Assembly (NCBI RefSeq): GCF_019703515.2
Contig: NC_059348.1
Coordinates: 21,718,156 to 21,782,155 of the forward strand
Direction of reading: 5' to 3'
Source of the DNA: Myxocyprinus asiaticus
Lineage: Eukaryota > Chordata > Actinopteri > Cypriniformes > Catostomidae
Length of the DNA: 64,000 nt
The translations under genes and the position numbers were made by a program. The notes beneath the pieces were generated by a model. The model did no database searches. It was not told where the DNA came from and worked only from the letters and a program-made list of their open reading frames with translations. Of the stretch, positions 10,481-22,779 are shown in pieces; the stretch's first letter is position 1; each line of letters opens with the position of its first letter.

Positions 10481-12200
10481 ATAATTATATTTAATAAGTT
10501 TAGACCTGAAGGTGCTCTTGTAACTAAGGTGATGAAGTGGATGAGAGGAGTTATCAATGATGTTTAAAGGTTTCAACACATCTCTTATACATAATTTATA
10601 ATGTAATTACTCTTTTAAATTATGTTTGAGTATGTTGTTGTGAAACTCAGATTTTCTCTTTATTTTACTGATTTAGTAATTATTTAACTGTGTTTCTGAT
10701 CATCACTCTTTAAACAACTGTTTAAATCTGCTGTTGAAGATGCTAGACTCTAATCATGGCAATAGATGAAGCATGTGTGGTTAGCATTTGACACCCTCAA
10801 TATGATTCCCTCACGTGCTGGTGCTCAGACAGCACTCAGATTACTCTGCATAATATTTGATAGGGTAATTTAGCTTTGAAGAATAAACTCTTCACTGTAG
10901 TGACTATAGTGATATTGCCTTTTCCAAACTGAACATAGAAATACCGTATGTAACAAAAATGATGATACACTAATGATTAAAAAGACCAACCCATTACCAA
11001 CCAGTACTCCATAGTATTACTTAAACTATATTGTAACAGCTCCATTTCAGTTGTATAAGCTCCACATCAATGATTTCTCTGGCTCTGGAAACAACATAGT
11101 ATATGTTTGTATGTACTATCAAGCCCTTACATTTTCAGTGTGATTGAACACAACTGACACAGCTTGTGTTTCAGTCTTTCACATAGCATTTTATTACCTG
11201 TCTTCATCCCAGTAATGTGTAATGTTCTTCACAGAGGAAGTACTGTGTAACAGCAGAACTAGATGTCAGCCATGCCATGTTATAGTTTGTCCTCTTTAAC
11301 TGAGGCAGAGTTCAAGGTGTCTGCATTAAATTAACGATGCACTGACAGCGTCGTGTTTTTGTGCCTGAAGCAGTCATGTTGTTGAATATTGTTGTTTGAA
11401 TCAAAGCCATCTCATCTCAGCTCTTCTGGTAATTGCACAGCTTGCTAATGCTCTGTTGTTTGTGTCCCAGTGGAAACGATGTATCTCTAATTAGAAATGG
11501 ACAATGTCAATCTGCAGTGAATGTGCTTACTCTGTGAACAAAAAGCCACAGTGAAAGAGGGGGAAAATTGCTTAATGTCCTGAGAGGAAATTCATTGTGG
11601 CTGCATCCATACTGTTAATAGCATACAAATAAAACACTATGGCTGGATAAAACCCCTGGCTGGTGCTGGTCGCCTTGTTTTAAAAGTTGTGTTACTTAAT
11701 GTCATTCAATTAGTCAGGTCAATTAGTCAGCTTGCAGTCTTCTTTCATTCAGCATCTCACCCACTCATTCATTTTGTCTCCATTCTTTTATCCTTTGGCT
11801 GGTTCTTTATGAGTGTTAGTTGCTAATAATGAATAGTACAGCACTATACATTGATAACTCATATTAACGTCAGACAGAAAGAAAAGTGAGCCTCTGTTAT
11901 TGAGTTAGCTTGACAACAGTGAAATGTGATATTTAAACTTCAGTCAGCTAAGATTCACAGAATCCTTTTGAAACTCAATATTAGAAGTAAAACAAACTGT
12001 AGAGGTAATGCAATTTTCTCTTCATTAAAGTCTAATAAAATTACATTCACAGCCATTTACGCACACACAGCTATTTCTAAAATCAGCTAGACACCTGAGA
12101 GACAAAGAGCTTTACTCAATTCTAAGCACATGTATCTATCTACCAGACATACTATATTTAGCACTGTGGATTTTAAACTGTAATAATCCCTTGCAATAGT
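10481..12200. other. Non-repetitive, gene-free stretch
   Basis: No coding frame, SINE or transposon terminus stands out. The part at about 11,340-11,700 has less skewed composition and could be conserved noncoding DNA, but one sequence alone cannot show this. Confidence 0.4.
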
Positions 12201-12208
12201 TTTAAGTC

Positions 12209-12290
12209 CCCTCACAAAACGTCTTGTGTTCCCTCATAATACATTTAGCATTCCCTCACAATACCTTTGTCCATCCCTTACGAAAATGTG
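12209..12290 (-). repeat. Inverted minisatellite units at the left edge of the array
   Basis: Units such as TTCCCTCACAATACCTTTG and TTCCCTCATAATACATT are reverse complements of the main array's AATGTATTGTGAGGGAA-type units. Three to four degenerate units are recognisable. A palindromic spacer separates them from the forward array. Confidence 0.7.
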
Positions 12291-12293
12291 CCT

Positions 12294-12465
12294 AACCATG
12301 GTTTTACTACAGTAACCATAGCTGAATTATGGTATTTGTAATAAAACCATAGTAACCACCAAATTTACCATGGCTTTACCACAGTAACAGTTGTCAATTG
12401 TTGGTTAAACTACAATAATTGTAATAAAACCGTAACCACAAAATAACCAACAAAATGCACTAAAG
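12294..12465. repeat. Palindromic ACCATGGTTTTACTACAGTAACCAT repeat
   Basis: The segment 12296-12355 folds on itself: ATGGTTTTACTACAGTAACC is followed by an inverted, partly matched copy ending ATAAAACCATAG. A second, more degenerate hairpin follows to about 12440. It lies between inverted and forward minisatellite units. Confidence 0.6.
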
Positions 12466-13096
12466 GGAACATATAACGTATTGCAAGGGTACATAAACAA
12501 TTGCGAATGAATGAAAAACTTGTTGCGAGGAATGCAAACGATTGCAAGGGAATGCAAACTATTGTAAGGGAATGTAAAACATATTGTGAGGAGATGCAAA
12601 ACCTATTTAGAAGGAATACAAACTATTGCAACAAAACAAAACTTATTGCGGGGGAACACAAACTATTGCGAGAGAACACAACATTTATTGCGAGGGAATG
12701 CGAACTTATATGACAAAACACAAAACTTAATGTGAGGGATCGTAAACTTTTCTGAAGGAATACAAAAGGTATTGCAAAGGAATGCAAACAATTGCAAGGG
12801 AATGCAAAACTTACTTCCAGGAATGCAAACGTTTGCAAGGGAATGCAAAACGTATTGCGTGGAATGCAAACTACTGCGAGGGAACGCAAAATGTATTGCT
12901 AGGAACGCAAACTATTGTGAAGGAACGCAAAACTTATTGTGTTGGAACGTAAAATTTATTTTGAGGAAACGCAAACTATTGCAACGAAACAAAACTTATC
13001 ATGAGGGATCGCAAAGTTATTGAGAGGAAACGCAGACTAAATTGCGACAAAACTTATTGCGAGTGATTGCAAACTATTGCGAGGGAATGCAAAACT

Positions 13097-13615
13097 TATT
13101 GCAAGGGAACACAAACAACTGCGAGAGAATGCAAAACGTATTGTGAGGAATGCAAACTATTGCGATGAAACAAAAACGTATTGCGAGGAATGCAAACATT
13201 TGCAAAGGAATGTGAAATGTATTGCGAGGAATGCAAACTATTGCAAGGGAATGTAAAAGTTATTCCAAGGAATGGAAAATACTATGAGGGAATGCAAAAC
13301 TTATTTCCAGGAATGCAAACGTGTGCAAGGGAATACAAAACATAGTTGCGTGGAATGCAAACTACTGCGAGGGAAAGCAAAATGTATTGCGAAAAACGCA
13401 AAACTTATTTAGAGGAACGCAAACTATTGCGAGGGAACGCAAAACTTATTGCAAGGGAACACAAACAATTGTGAGTGAAAGGCAAAATATATTGTAAGGA
13501 ATGCAAACTATTGCGAGGAAACAAAAAATTATTGCGAGGCATACAAATGTTTGCAAAGGAATCCAAAATGCATTGTGAGGAATGCAAACTATTGCAAAGG
13601 AACTTAAAAGTTATT
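13097..13615 (+). repeat. Higher-order duplicated block, copy 1
   Basis: This block of many variant units recurs at 14163-14681 with a constant offset of 1,066 bp, checked at the rare variants TGCGATGAAA (13161 and 14227) and GAATGCAAAC followed by GTGTGCAA (13311 and 14377). The two blocks are nearly identical although neighbouring units differ widely. Confidence 0.85.
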
Positions 13616-14162
13616 GCGAGGAATGCAAAATACTGTGAGCGAATGCAAAACGTTTTGCGAAGGAACGCAAACTATTGTGAGTGAACGCAAAACGTATTGT
13701 GAGGAACACAAACTATTGTGAGGAAACACAAAAACGTATTGCGAGGAACACAAACGTTTGCAAAATAATTCAAAATGTATTGCGAGGAACGCAAACTATT
13801 GCGAAGGAACGTAAACTCATCGCGAGGAATGCAAAATACTGTGAGGAATGCAAAACTTATTGCGAGGGAATGCAAACTATTGCGAGAGAACGTGAAACGT
13901 ATTGTTAGGGAACACAAACTATTGCAAGGAAACAAAAACTTTTTGCGAGAAATGCAAACGTTTGCAAAGGAAGGCAAACTATTGCGAGGGAACGTAAAAC
14001 ATATTGTGAGTAATGCAAACTATTGCGAGGGAACGCAAACTATTGCGAAGGAATGCAAACTATTGCGAGGGAACAAAACTTATTACAAGGAATGTAAGCT
14101 ACTATGAGGCAATGTAATACATATTGTGAGTAATGAAAACTATTTTGAGGAAACACAAAACT

Positions 14163-14681
14163 CATTGCAAGGGAACGCAACTAATTGTGAGGGAATGCAA
14201 AACGTATTGTAAGGAATGCAAACTATTGCGATGAAACAAAAACGTATTGCGAGGAATGCAAACATTTGCAAAGGAATGTGAAATGTATTGCGAGGAATGC
14301 AAACTATTGCAAGGGAATGTAAAAGTTATTCCAAGGAATGGAAAATACTGTGAGGGAATGCAAAACTTATTTCCAGGAATGCAAACGTGTGCAAAAGAAT
14401 ATAAAACATAGTTGCGTGGAATGCAAACTACTGCGAGGGAAAGCAAAATGTATTGCGAAAAACGCAAAACTTATTTAGAGGAACGTAAACTATTGCGAGG
14501 GAACGCAAAACTTATTGCAAGGGAACGCAAACAATTGTGAGTGAAAGGCAAAACATATTGTAAGGAATGCAAACTATTGCAAGGAAACAAAAAATTATTG
14601 CGAGGAATACAAATGTTTGCAAAGGAATCCAAAATGCATTGTGAGGAATACAAACTATTGCAAAGGAACTTAAAAGTTATT
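14163..14681 (+). repeat. Higher-order duplicated block, copy 2
   Basis: Second copy of the block at 13097-13615. Shared idiosyncratic variants (for example TTATTCCAAGGAATGG and AACATAGTTGCGTGG) show duplication of a segment rather than independent unit homogenisation. Confidence 0.85.
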
Positions 14682-15717
14682 GTGAGGAACGCAAACTATT
14701 ATGAGTGAACACAAAACGTATTGTGAAGAACAAAAACTATTGTGAGGGAATGCAAAACTTATTGCGAGGAACACAAACTATTGTGAGGAAACAAAAACTT
14801 ATGAGGAATGCAAACGTTTGCAAAGGAATGCAAACTATTGTGAAGGAACGTAAAACTTATTGCTAGGAATGCAAACTACTGTGAGGGAATGCAAAACTTA
14901 TCGTGTGGGAGCACAAACTATTGCGAGGGAACAAAACTTATTGCAATAAATGCAAACTATTGCAAGGAAATGTAAAAAAATATAGCAAGTAATGCAAACT
15001 ATTGTGAGGGAACACGAAACATAGTGCAAGTGTATGAAAAATGAATTGTGAGGAATGCAAACTATTGTGAGGGAACATAAAATGTATTGTGAGAAATGCA
15101 AACTATTGCGAGGTAAAGCAAAACGTATTGTGAGGGTACGTAAAGGTATATACGTAAATTGAGGGAATGCAAACCATTTCAGAAAATAAATTCCCTCCCA
15201 GTCCTCTAAGGGGCTCAAAAACGTATTGCAAGGAACGCAAACGTTTGTAAAGGAATGCAAAATGCATTGCGAGGAATGCAAACTATTTTGAAGGAACGTA
15301 AAACTTATTGCGAGGAATGTAAAATACTGTGAGGGAACGTAAAACGTATTGTGAGTAATGCAAACTATTGCAAGGGAATGCAAAAATGTATTGTAAGGGA
15401 ACGTAAACTATTGCAAGGAAACACAAAAACGTATTGCGAGGAACACAAACGTTTGCGAAGGAAGGCAAAACGTTTTATGAGGTAGGCAAACTATTGTAAA
15501 GGAACACAACTTATTGCGAGGAAACGCAAACTATTGTGAGGAAACAAAACTTATTGCAAGGAATGCAAGCTATTACGAGGCAACGTAAAACATATTGTGA
15601 GTAATGCAAACTATTTTGAGGGACCACAAAACATATGGTGAGGAATGCAAACTATTGCAAGGGTACGTAAAATGTATCTCGAGGGAATGCAGACTATTTC
15701 AGAAAATAAATTCCCTC

Positions 15718-15957
15718 TGTAAAGGGAGTTCAGTGGAAAGGAGGAGGCGAGAACCGGCTTAATAATATAAATAATAATTTAATAAACAATTTAAACAAAA
15801 CACACAACCAAAAACACACACAGTACAGCTGCCTGCAATTCTCTCTCTCTCTCGAACTGTCGTCCCCGGCCGCCTTTAACCCTCGCGCGCCCCATCAGGC
15901 TGATTGGGGACCGGGTGTGTCTCATTCCAGCCCGGCCCCGCCCTCCTCGGCTCTACA
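15718..15957 (+). mobile_element. Solo LTR with 5-bp target duplication
   Basis: A 240-bp unit begins TGTAAAGG and ends CTCTACA, and is flanked by CCCTC at 15713-15717 and 15958-15962. TG...CA termini with a 5-bp duplication are diagnostic of LTR integration followed by recombination to a solo LTR. Internal landmarks are GGAGGAGGCGAGAACCGGCT, an A-rich part with CACACA, a CTCTCTCTCTC run and a GC-rich 3' third. Copies of the family lie at 30024 and 42991. Confidence 0.82.
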
Positions 15958-15989
15958 CCCTCCCTGTCCTATAAGGGGCTCCGTAAAAT

Positions 15990-16808
15990 GGCAGTCCTTT
16001 TGGGTATCTGATATTATTCCTCAATCTAGCCAGCTGAGGCAGAAGATGAACAATTCTAATATCTCCTTCTGACCAGATGCTAACAAAACCACACATTCCT
16101 CAGAGGAGCAATATTGCTACAAGCATGTTGTTAGTCACCCAAACCCACTATTCACAACACATCTTTAAATAATTCATGCTATCTCTAAATTATATTGATT
16201 CACCTAATAGTGGCCAAGAGACAATAGAAGTATACAACAATAGAGATATACTGTATTGTATTGAAAATAGTAATGCTTTGCTACTGTAAGAGGTAGCCTA
16301 GACCCAATATAGATTAATAAAGACAGAATGGCTTTATGTGCTGGTGCTCGAATTAGATACGGTCCTATTCCTTGAGCTTAGGGGAAGGAAGGCTAGCATA
16401 TTTCATACTAGACGGTTAGAGTGTGGGTTGCCCCAAAGTTCACTTTGCCCATTGTCATATAAAGAAAATACAGAAACTGTGTGGGTGAATGCAAGTGAGC
16501 TGACAGAAATCAAGCCCATGAACACCTGTGCCCTTTTTTTTTTTTTTGCCACTTTCAATTAATACTTTTCTGTTGAGCTCCTGAAAAGAGCACAGAATCA
16601 TGTTCAGACCTCAGATAACACATGAAACTGCAATAAAGCTCCTCCATCACAAATTGGATACAACACACGATCCAAATTCTTCACTCTACTGGGAAACATT
16701 ATCTGTCTTTCATTTTCACTCTCTTGTGCTCTAATGTAATCTCTGAGACAAAGATGGTTTATCGTGATTGTTGCATCTCAACAGCAACAGTAGGATGGGG
16801 AGAAGAGA

Positions 16809-16850
<42 letters not shown>

Positions 16851-17130
16851 CATGAAAAAGCATGTAAGGGTGAAAGACAGAAAGAGGCTTAATGAGCTGC
16901 GGGAAGGAAAACGACAGAGAAGAGAGAGAGAGAAAAAAAAACACTTCTGCCCTCCATTAAGAGCCAAGCGCTCTGACAGGTCATTAGATCATTACAACAA
17001 CATTTACGTCAAGGTATGAGGTGATGAGCGAATTGCTCTTCCCTCGCTGCAGAGCACAGATTGCGTCATACTCCCACCAATATCACATCATCAGAGTTTG
17101 CTGTAAATGAAGCTGTAAGTTTTAATTTAG
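15990..17130. other. No recognisable gene; contains an (AG)n microsatellite
   Basis: An (AT)n then (AG)n run lies at about 16810-16850, with GA-rich flanks to 16940. Short ORFs over it are low-complexity artefacts. The rest shows no recognisable feature. Confidence 0.5.
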
Positions 17131-17179
17131 TACACTACTAGTCAAAAGTTTAGACACACCGTTTCACTCTTTATTATTT

Positions 17180-18450
17180 CTGTTTATTAGGGCTGGGAAA
17201 TTTAACACCTAATAGGGTGGGGGTGGGATTAGGGCATCTGCTGCCTGCCAGGAACAAATCCAGGCACCTTTGTACAATGGGCGAAACTTCACTGTTTCCC
17301 CCACTTTCAGTGGCTACAGTTGGCATACATACATTTTTAGGATGTACATGCTCGACTCAACTGCACATTCTAACACAGAAACTGATTGTGTGGAGCAGTG
17401 CACGCTTGTTCATTAAGCGCATGTCCTGGGCATAATAAACACGGGATTGGATTTACTGTATGGAGAATGGAGACTTCACCCGCAAGAGGTGAACCAGGCA
17501 TGCAAGAGATACGGGCAAGCTGCTCTGTCTCTTTGGATCACCAGAAAACACTCACTTTCATCTGAACCACTGTCAAAAACAAAACCGCCCAAGTGAGACA
17601 CAGCATGTGTGGGATAAAGACTGTGAAGGACCTGGCCATTCAGCAAGCTGCAGTCAGGCATACTTTGAGAGAATGAACAGCAGCCAAAGAAAATAATAGT
17701 TTTGAGATTTTAAACTTCAGCATTCAATATATTTTATATCTGTATGTACAGAGTCTAATAATGTATTGGCACTGTACACTTAAGTTTCTCTTGTCAATAA
17801 AGTTTAATATGAATAGAATCTGCCCATTTGATCCTATTTAAAAAAAAAGTCCACTGGAAAACACCAGAAGGTTTTACCCAAATTGTAATTTCAACATGTC
17901 CACTGATTTTTTTGGCATGTATACATATACTTGTATTAAAGACTAATACCTGTAAAAATTTGTCTAATTAACTCATAATTAAATAAATAAAACCCTGAAC
18001 ATTTTAACGTGTACATATTTAAATAATTACAATAAATTATGACTAAACAATTTCTTGCATAAAGTAAATTATATTTATGATTATTTTTTTTATGTTTGTT
18101 GTAATGTATCAAATTACCAACATTTTATCACGATTAATCACAGAAAACTGTGTGCCTAATTGCCAAAGCTGGAAGTGTTGTTGTGGTTAAATGTCCACAG
18201 AATGGTGTTCTGTGTGAGTTGTATTTTTAGTTATAAAATAATAAATATAACTAAAAGGATAAACTTAAAAGGATAAACTTAAAAGGATTTTCACGGGTAG
18301 TCGTTATTTGGTTAACCATTCTACATGCCTGTTTTTGAATACTAAAATCACTATACGATTATTCTACACGTGAAATAGTGGTCTGCATCCCGACCCAAGC
18401 CAGACGAGACCCAACAAACTGGCCTCAAACTTTTTCAGGTATAAGGCTGT
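17180..18450. other. Unassigned repeat-like sequence inside the nest
   Basis: A hAT-like start (TAGGGCTGGGAAATTTAAC) lies at about 17189, but its partner end was not found. The rest is AT-rich, without a recognisable frame. Confidence 0.35.
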
Positions 18451-18479
18451 TGCTGTTGGAAATTTGACGATGAAGCAAA

Positions 18480-19247
18480 CATTCCACTGACCTCGGATGA
18501 GAACTTGTGGCTAGTTAATCAGGGCTTGATGGGCCTTCCTAATATGAAGGTGGTTGGTACACATGTAACCGAGGAATGCGTCGGATGACCAGCGGCCCAG
18601 TAGTCTTATTAGGTGATCGGGTAGGCCTTGGTGTGCTGCTGTGGTTGTGGCACCGATTCGAAAAGAATGGCTTGAGTATGGTTTATCTAGGATACCGGAT
18701 TTGAGCAGGACAGGTTTGATGTGTTTTTGGAACCAGAATCGGGATACTGCTTGGTTTTTGTCATTGACGAAGAGGGGATCGAGAGGGTTTCTTGTTTGGG
18801 ATCCTCTATAGTGTATATTGTGTGCTAGTGATTGAAAGGGCTGGACGGGAGTAGGGTGGTTGAAAATGAAAACTGAATGACCTTTTGGGTTTGATCTGTT
18901 TTGCTTTGTTTGATGAAATATCTAATTGTGTCGTCTTCTAGGATCTGGAGGTCTGAAATGGCAGGATGGATTTTGGGGTTGAATTTTGACATAGTGGTGA
19001 GTTTGGAGCAACGAAGAAAGCTGAAGAATGCAAGGATGCACATGGCGTCTAGGGTCTTTGAAGTGTTTAGGGAAATGTAACCTTGACGAAGAGTGTTTAG
19101 GCAACGAGTTAGTAAATCGATGGTGAGTGGTTGTCTGGTATCTGGGGGGTTGGGCTTTGTGGATGCCCTTGATGAGGAGTGAGATCTGGGGATGGTTTAT
19201 TGTGCAGAATTTTTTCAGAAAATTAATTTGTACCCTCTGATAGTACC
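18480..19247 (-). pseudogene. DIRS/Ngaro-type tyrosine recombinase fragment
   Basis: On the minus strand, a degraded frame gives FSFLRCSKLT (usual FGFLRCSEFT in this family) and SKTDQTQK around 18900-19040. It then gives FWFQKHIKPVL, SHSFRIG (HSFR at 18669-18658) and GLPDHLIRLLGRWSSDAF followed by LGYMCT near 18560. These correspond to the H-x-x-R motif and the C-terminal nucleophile tyrosine of DIRS-order recombinases, which integrate circular cDNA. Stops and frame shifts occur between 18800 and 19240. Its upstream part was displaced to 24505-25160 by the L1-like insertion. Confidence 0.75.
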
Positions 19248-19557
19248 GGGATGGAGTTTTTTTTTTTTGTTTTTTTTTTGTAATTAACATTTTTTATTGA
19301 TTCTTACAATAAATAAAGAAAAGCAGAACATACATACATTGAATCAACATTTAAACCCCACAACCACCCCTCCCCCTCCCAATCCCTAACCCCGCCCTGA
19401 CCCCCAACAAACATCCCTGTGGTCACACATGAGTATATACACACAACTATACTACTCTCTTCAACGCCCCACCCCGAGAGCCCTCTAAAAACTCCAAATA
19501 GTTGCCCCATTTCCCAACAAACAAATCCAAGTTATCCCGTCTTCCAAATGATACCTC

Positions 19558-22500
19558 CTAAAAAGCTGCCACCCTCCCCATCTCCGTGCACCACTCCCGA
19601 AATGGGGGCACTCCAGCTGACCTCCAGCCTCTCAAAATAATCTGCCTGGCAATCATCACACTGGTCAGAAACCAACTCCCAATGTGTCTATTCCCCACAT
19701 CGATGACCGCCCCATCACCCAAAGCACAGAGTCTGGGGCAAAATGAAACCCGAGTGCCCAACATGTCACACACAAAACTCTGAACCTTCAACCAGAATTC
19801 CTGGACCTCAACACACCACCAAAACACATGGGCTGTATTTCCATCCTCCGATTGGCATCGCCAGCAGGTGGGTGTTTCTTTAAGACCAAGCCTATACAAT
19901 CTAGAGGGGGTCCAATAAAATCTATGTAAAATCATGACTTGCATAAGGCGCACCCTTGCATCTATGGAAGCAGACTTGACATTTTTTAGAATCCTAACTC
20001 ACACTCCTTCCTCCAATACCAATTTTAAATCTTTCTCCCATAATCTCTTGATAGAAGTTAAAGCTCCGTCCCCCAGACTCTTAGCAGGGAGGAATACACT
20101 GATGCCTCATGACCTTTTCCAAAAGCAGTAATCACCATTCCCAGAGTATCTGCCACTTTAGGGGGGTGAATGCTACTCCCAAAAATAGTACAGAGCAGGT
20201 GGCACAGCTGTAAATACATATAAAACTGAGATCTGGGAATCCCAAAATGTTGAACCAAATTTTCAAAAGATCTCAACACTCCACTCTCATATAGGCCACT
20301 GTGCGTATTAACCTCCCTCACAATCCACTCTGACCAGCAGAAAGGGGACATATTAATACATAATTATAGGTTCTGCCATATGCTCGAGGCAACATTTAAA
20401 TAAATGTCCGAATTAAACACTCTGGACACTTTTGTCCATACCGAGTGCAAATACGAGATAACAGGGTGTAACTTAACTTCTCTGATTAGTTTGATAGAAA
20501 GGCTTTTCAATGGCAGAATAGGGGCAAGAACTTCCTGTTCGATACAAAACCAGGGAGGGGCTCTCTCAGGTGGAAGTGACCAATGAGCCAAATGTCTGAG
20601 ACCGAATGCATAATAATAAAACAAATTCTTGGGAAGGCCTAGCCCACCTTTGTCAATCGGCCTATGTAACTTATTGAAATGTAATCTGGGACGCTTACCA
20701 TTCCAAATAAAGGACTTTGCTATGCTATCAAATTGCTTGAAATAAGAGAGGGGGACATCTACAGGGAGAGAATGTAGCAGTTAGTTAAATTTTGGAATAC
20801 AATTCATTTTAATTACATTAACCTTCCCAATCATAGATAAATGTAATGAAGCAAACCTGCACTCATCGCTTGAAAACCTTTTTATTAAGGGGTCAAAATT
20901 AACTAACTAAATCAGACAAATTTGCTGGGAATAAAATGCCCAAATACTTAATGCCCTGTTGGGGCCACTAGAAAGCACCTGGCTGAAAAGTCGTTACTGG
21001 GCAGTACGCTGTCTGAGCCAAAGCTTTGGATTTAGACCAATTGACTCTGTATCCTGAGAACTTAGAAAAGGAATTAATAATTTTGTGGAGGCAAGGCATA
21101 GATCTAGAAGGGTCGGAGACGAATGATATTATCATCTGCGTAAAGCAGACGCGTGTGTGCCACACCTCCCACCATCACCCCTGGAAAATCATCCTCCTTT
21201 CTTATCGCGGCTGATAATGGTTCCAAGGCAAGACAGAACAATAATGGGGAAAGAGGGCAACCCTGCTGGGTTCCCCTATCCAGAGTAAAATAATCTGAAA
21301 TTAATCCATTTGTTTATACTGCCGCTAACGGATGTCTATAAAGTAATTAATCCATCCAATAAACGTACTCCCAAACTCATACATTTCCAAAATCTTAAAA
21401 AGATAATACCATTCTACCATATCAAACGCCTTTTCGGCATCAAGTGAGATAAAGAGAATTTTTTTGCTCAGTCGTCAGTTTAAGGAGTTCTAATGGTTCC
21501 ACATGGTTCTAATGGTTTCTAATATCTTCATCAGTAGACAAAGACATGGAACTATAGAGATCAAGATAGAATTCTTTAAAAGCATTAGTAATATCAATTA
21601 TTATTGAATATTATTTAACTGAGGGAATAGTAGAAAAAGAATCTCTGCTTTATATATCTAGCCAAAAGCTTCCCTGCTTTGTCTCCCGACTCAAAGTATG
21701 ACTGTCTTGCCCTGAATAGCCAAAACTCCACCTTCTGTGACAAAATAGTATTATATCTGTATTTCAATCGAGTCAATTCACTGAGGCCATCAGACGACAT
21801 TCAGCGCTTCAGCTCTGCTTTGGCACTTTTAATATTCCCTTCCAACTCCACGAGTTCTCGTGCTTTGGATTTTTTGATGAAAGAGGCATACTGTATGATC
21901 TGATCCCTAAGAACCACCTTAAGTGCCTCCCAAGCCACGCTCACAGAGTATACTGAGGACCAGCTGGTCTCCATATAAACATTGATTTCAGCCTTTAACA
22001 TTTTTGGAATTCAGGATTTTGCAAAAGGGATACATTAAAGTGGCAACTATATGATTTATTTTTCTCCGTATGTGGCAACACCTCTAAACTCACCAGGGTG
22101 TGATCTGAGACTAAGATGTTTCCAATTGAGCAGTCAACAACAGATGAAATGAGGGACTTAGGTATAAAAAAAAATCTATTCAGAATAAATCTTATGGACT
22201 GATGAAAAGAATGTATAGTCCCACTAGATGGGTTCAAAAGTCTCTTTTTTACACATTCTGTGAAGCGTCAATGTTGCTCTAAGGGGTTTACACACTTTTG
22301 CTTCACTATGATCAAGGACTGAGTATATCAATAGATTAAAGTCTCTTCCCAATATTATATCATGAAGGGTGCCAGCGGCTTGCAACATCCCTTCAAGATC
22401 TATAAAAAAGCCCTGATCATCAGCGTTAGATGCGTAAATATTAGCCAAAATCAACCTTTGCCCCTGAATTTCTGCTAAAACAATAATGACTCTTCCTAAT

Positions 22501-22779
22501 TGATCTTTACTCTGTTTGAGACATTTGAATAGTTGAATGTTTATTTATCAACGTAATGACTCCCCTGCTCTTATTTGAGCCAGCACTAAAGAAAACATGC
22601 CCACGCCATATCTTCCCAAACTTTTCAGCTTCCTGCGGGCAAAGATGCGTTTCTTGAAGAAACACTATATCATATTTCTTACGTTTAAGAAAAGAAATAA
22701 CCCTTCTTTTTATGGGGTGCTCCAACCCATTCACATTCCATGTGGAGAGAGACAATCCACTCATATTAACATTTGACAT
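19558..22779 (-). pseudogene. L1-like ORF2: endonuclease and reverse transcriptase, inactivated
   Basis: The start at 22779 reads MSNVNMSGLSLSTWNVNGL, the opening of an APE-type endonuclease. It continues with KKYDIVFLQETHL, the catalytic glutamate region, and further pieces to 21995. A YADD reverse-transcriptase active-site motif is encoded at 21142-21131 and is followed at once by a frame change. FSKFSGYRVNWSKS lies downstream, and the C-terminal part ends at 19558 after a cysteine-rich CWRCQ...VFWWC stretch. At least half a dozen disruptions split the frame. The layout is that of fish L1/Tx1-clade LINEs. Confidence 0.82.

Larger units (their letters stand above)
12470..15710 (+). repeat. 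Large degenerate minisatellite, 20-23 bp units
   Basis: About 3.2 kb of head-to-tail units of the form TATTGCGAGGGAACGCAAAC, with variants of 20-23 bp; length divided by period gives about 145 units. Variation concentrates at two CpGs: GCGAGG appears as GTGAGG or GCAAGG, and AACGCAAA as AATGCAAA or AACACAAA. Stop codons are rare in the unit, so several frames stay open on both strands; these ORFs are by-products, not proteins. The array contains a long duplicated block and duplicated edge sequence, listed separately. Confidence 0.93.

Noticed and set aside
12405..15468. Many ORFs of 60-160 codons on both strands with repetitive peptides
   Set aside because: They follow the minisatellite period (20-23 bp, not a multiple of three), lack splice or start context, and exist only because the unit contains few stops.
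12470..15710. Resemblance to a CRISPR array
   Set aside because: The units are contiguous without unique spacers, are highly degenerate, and lie in a vertebrate genome.
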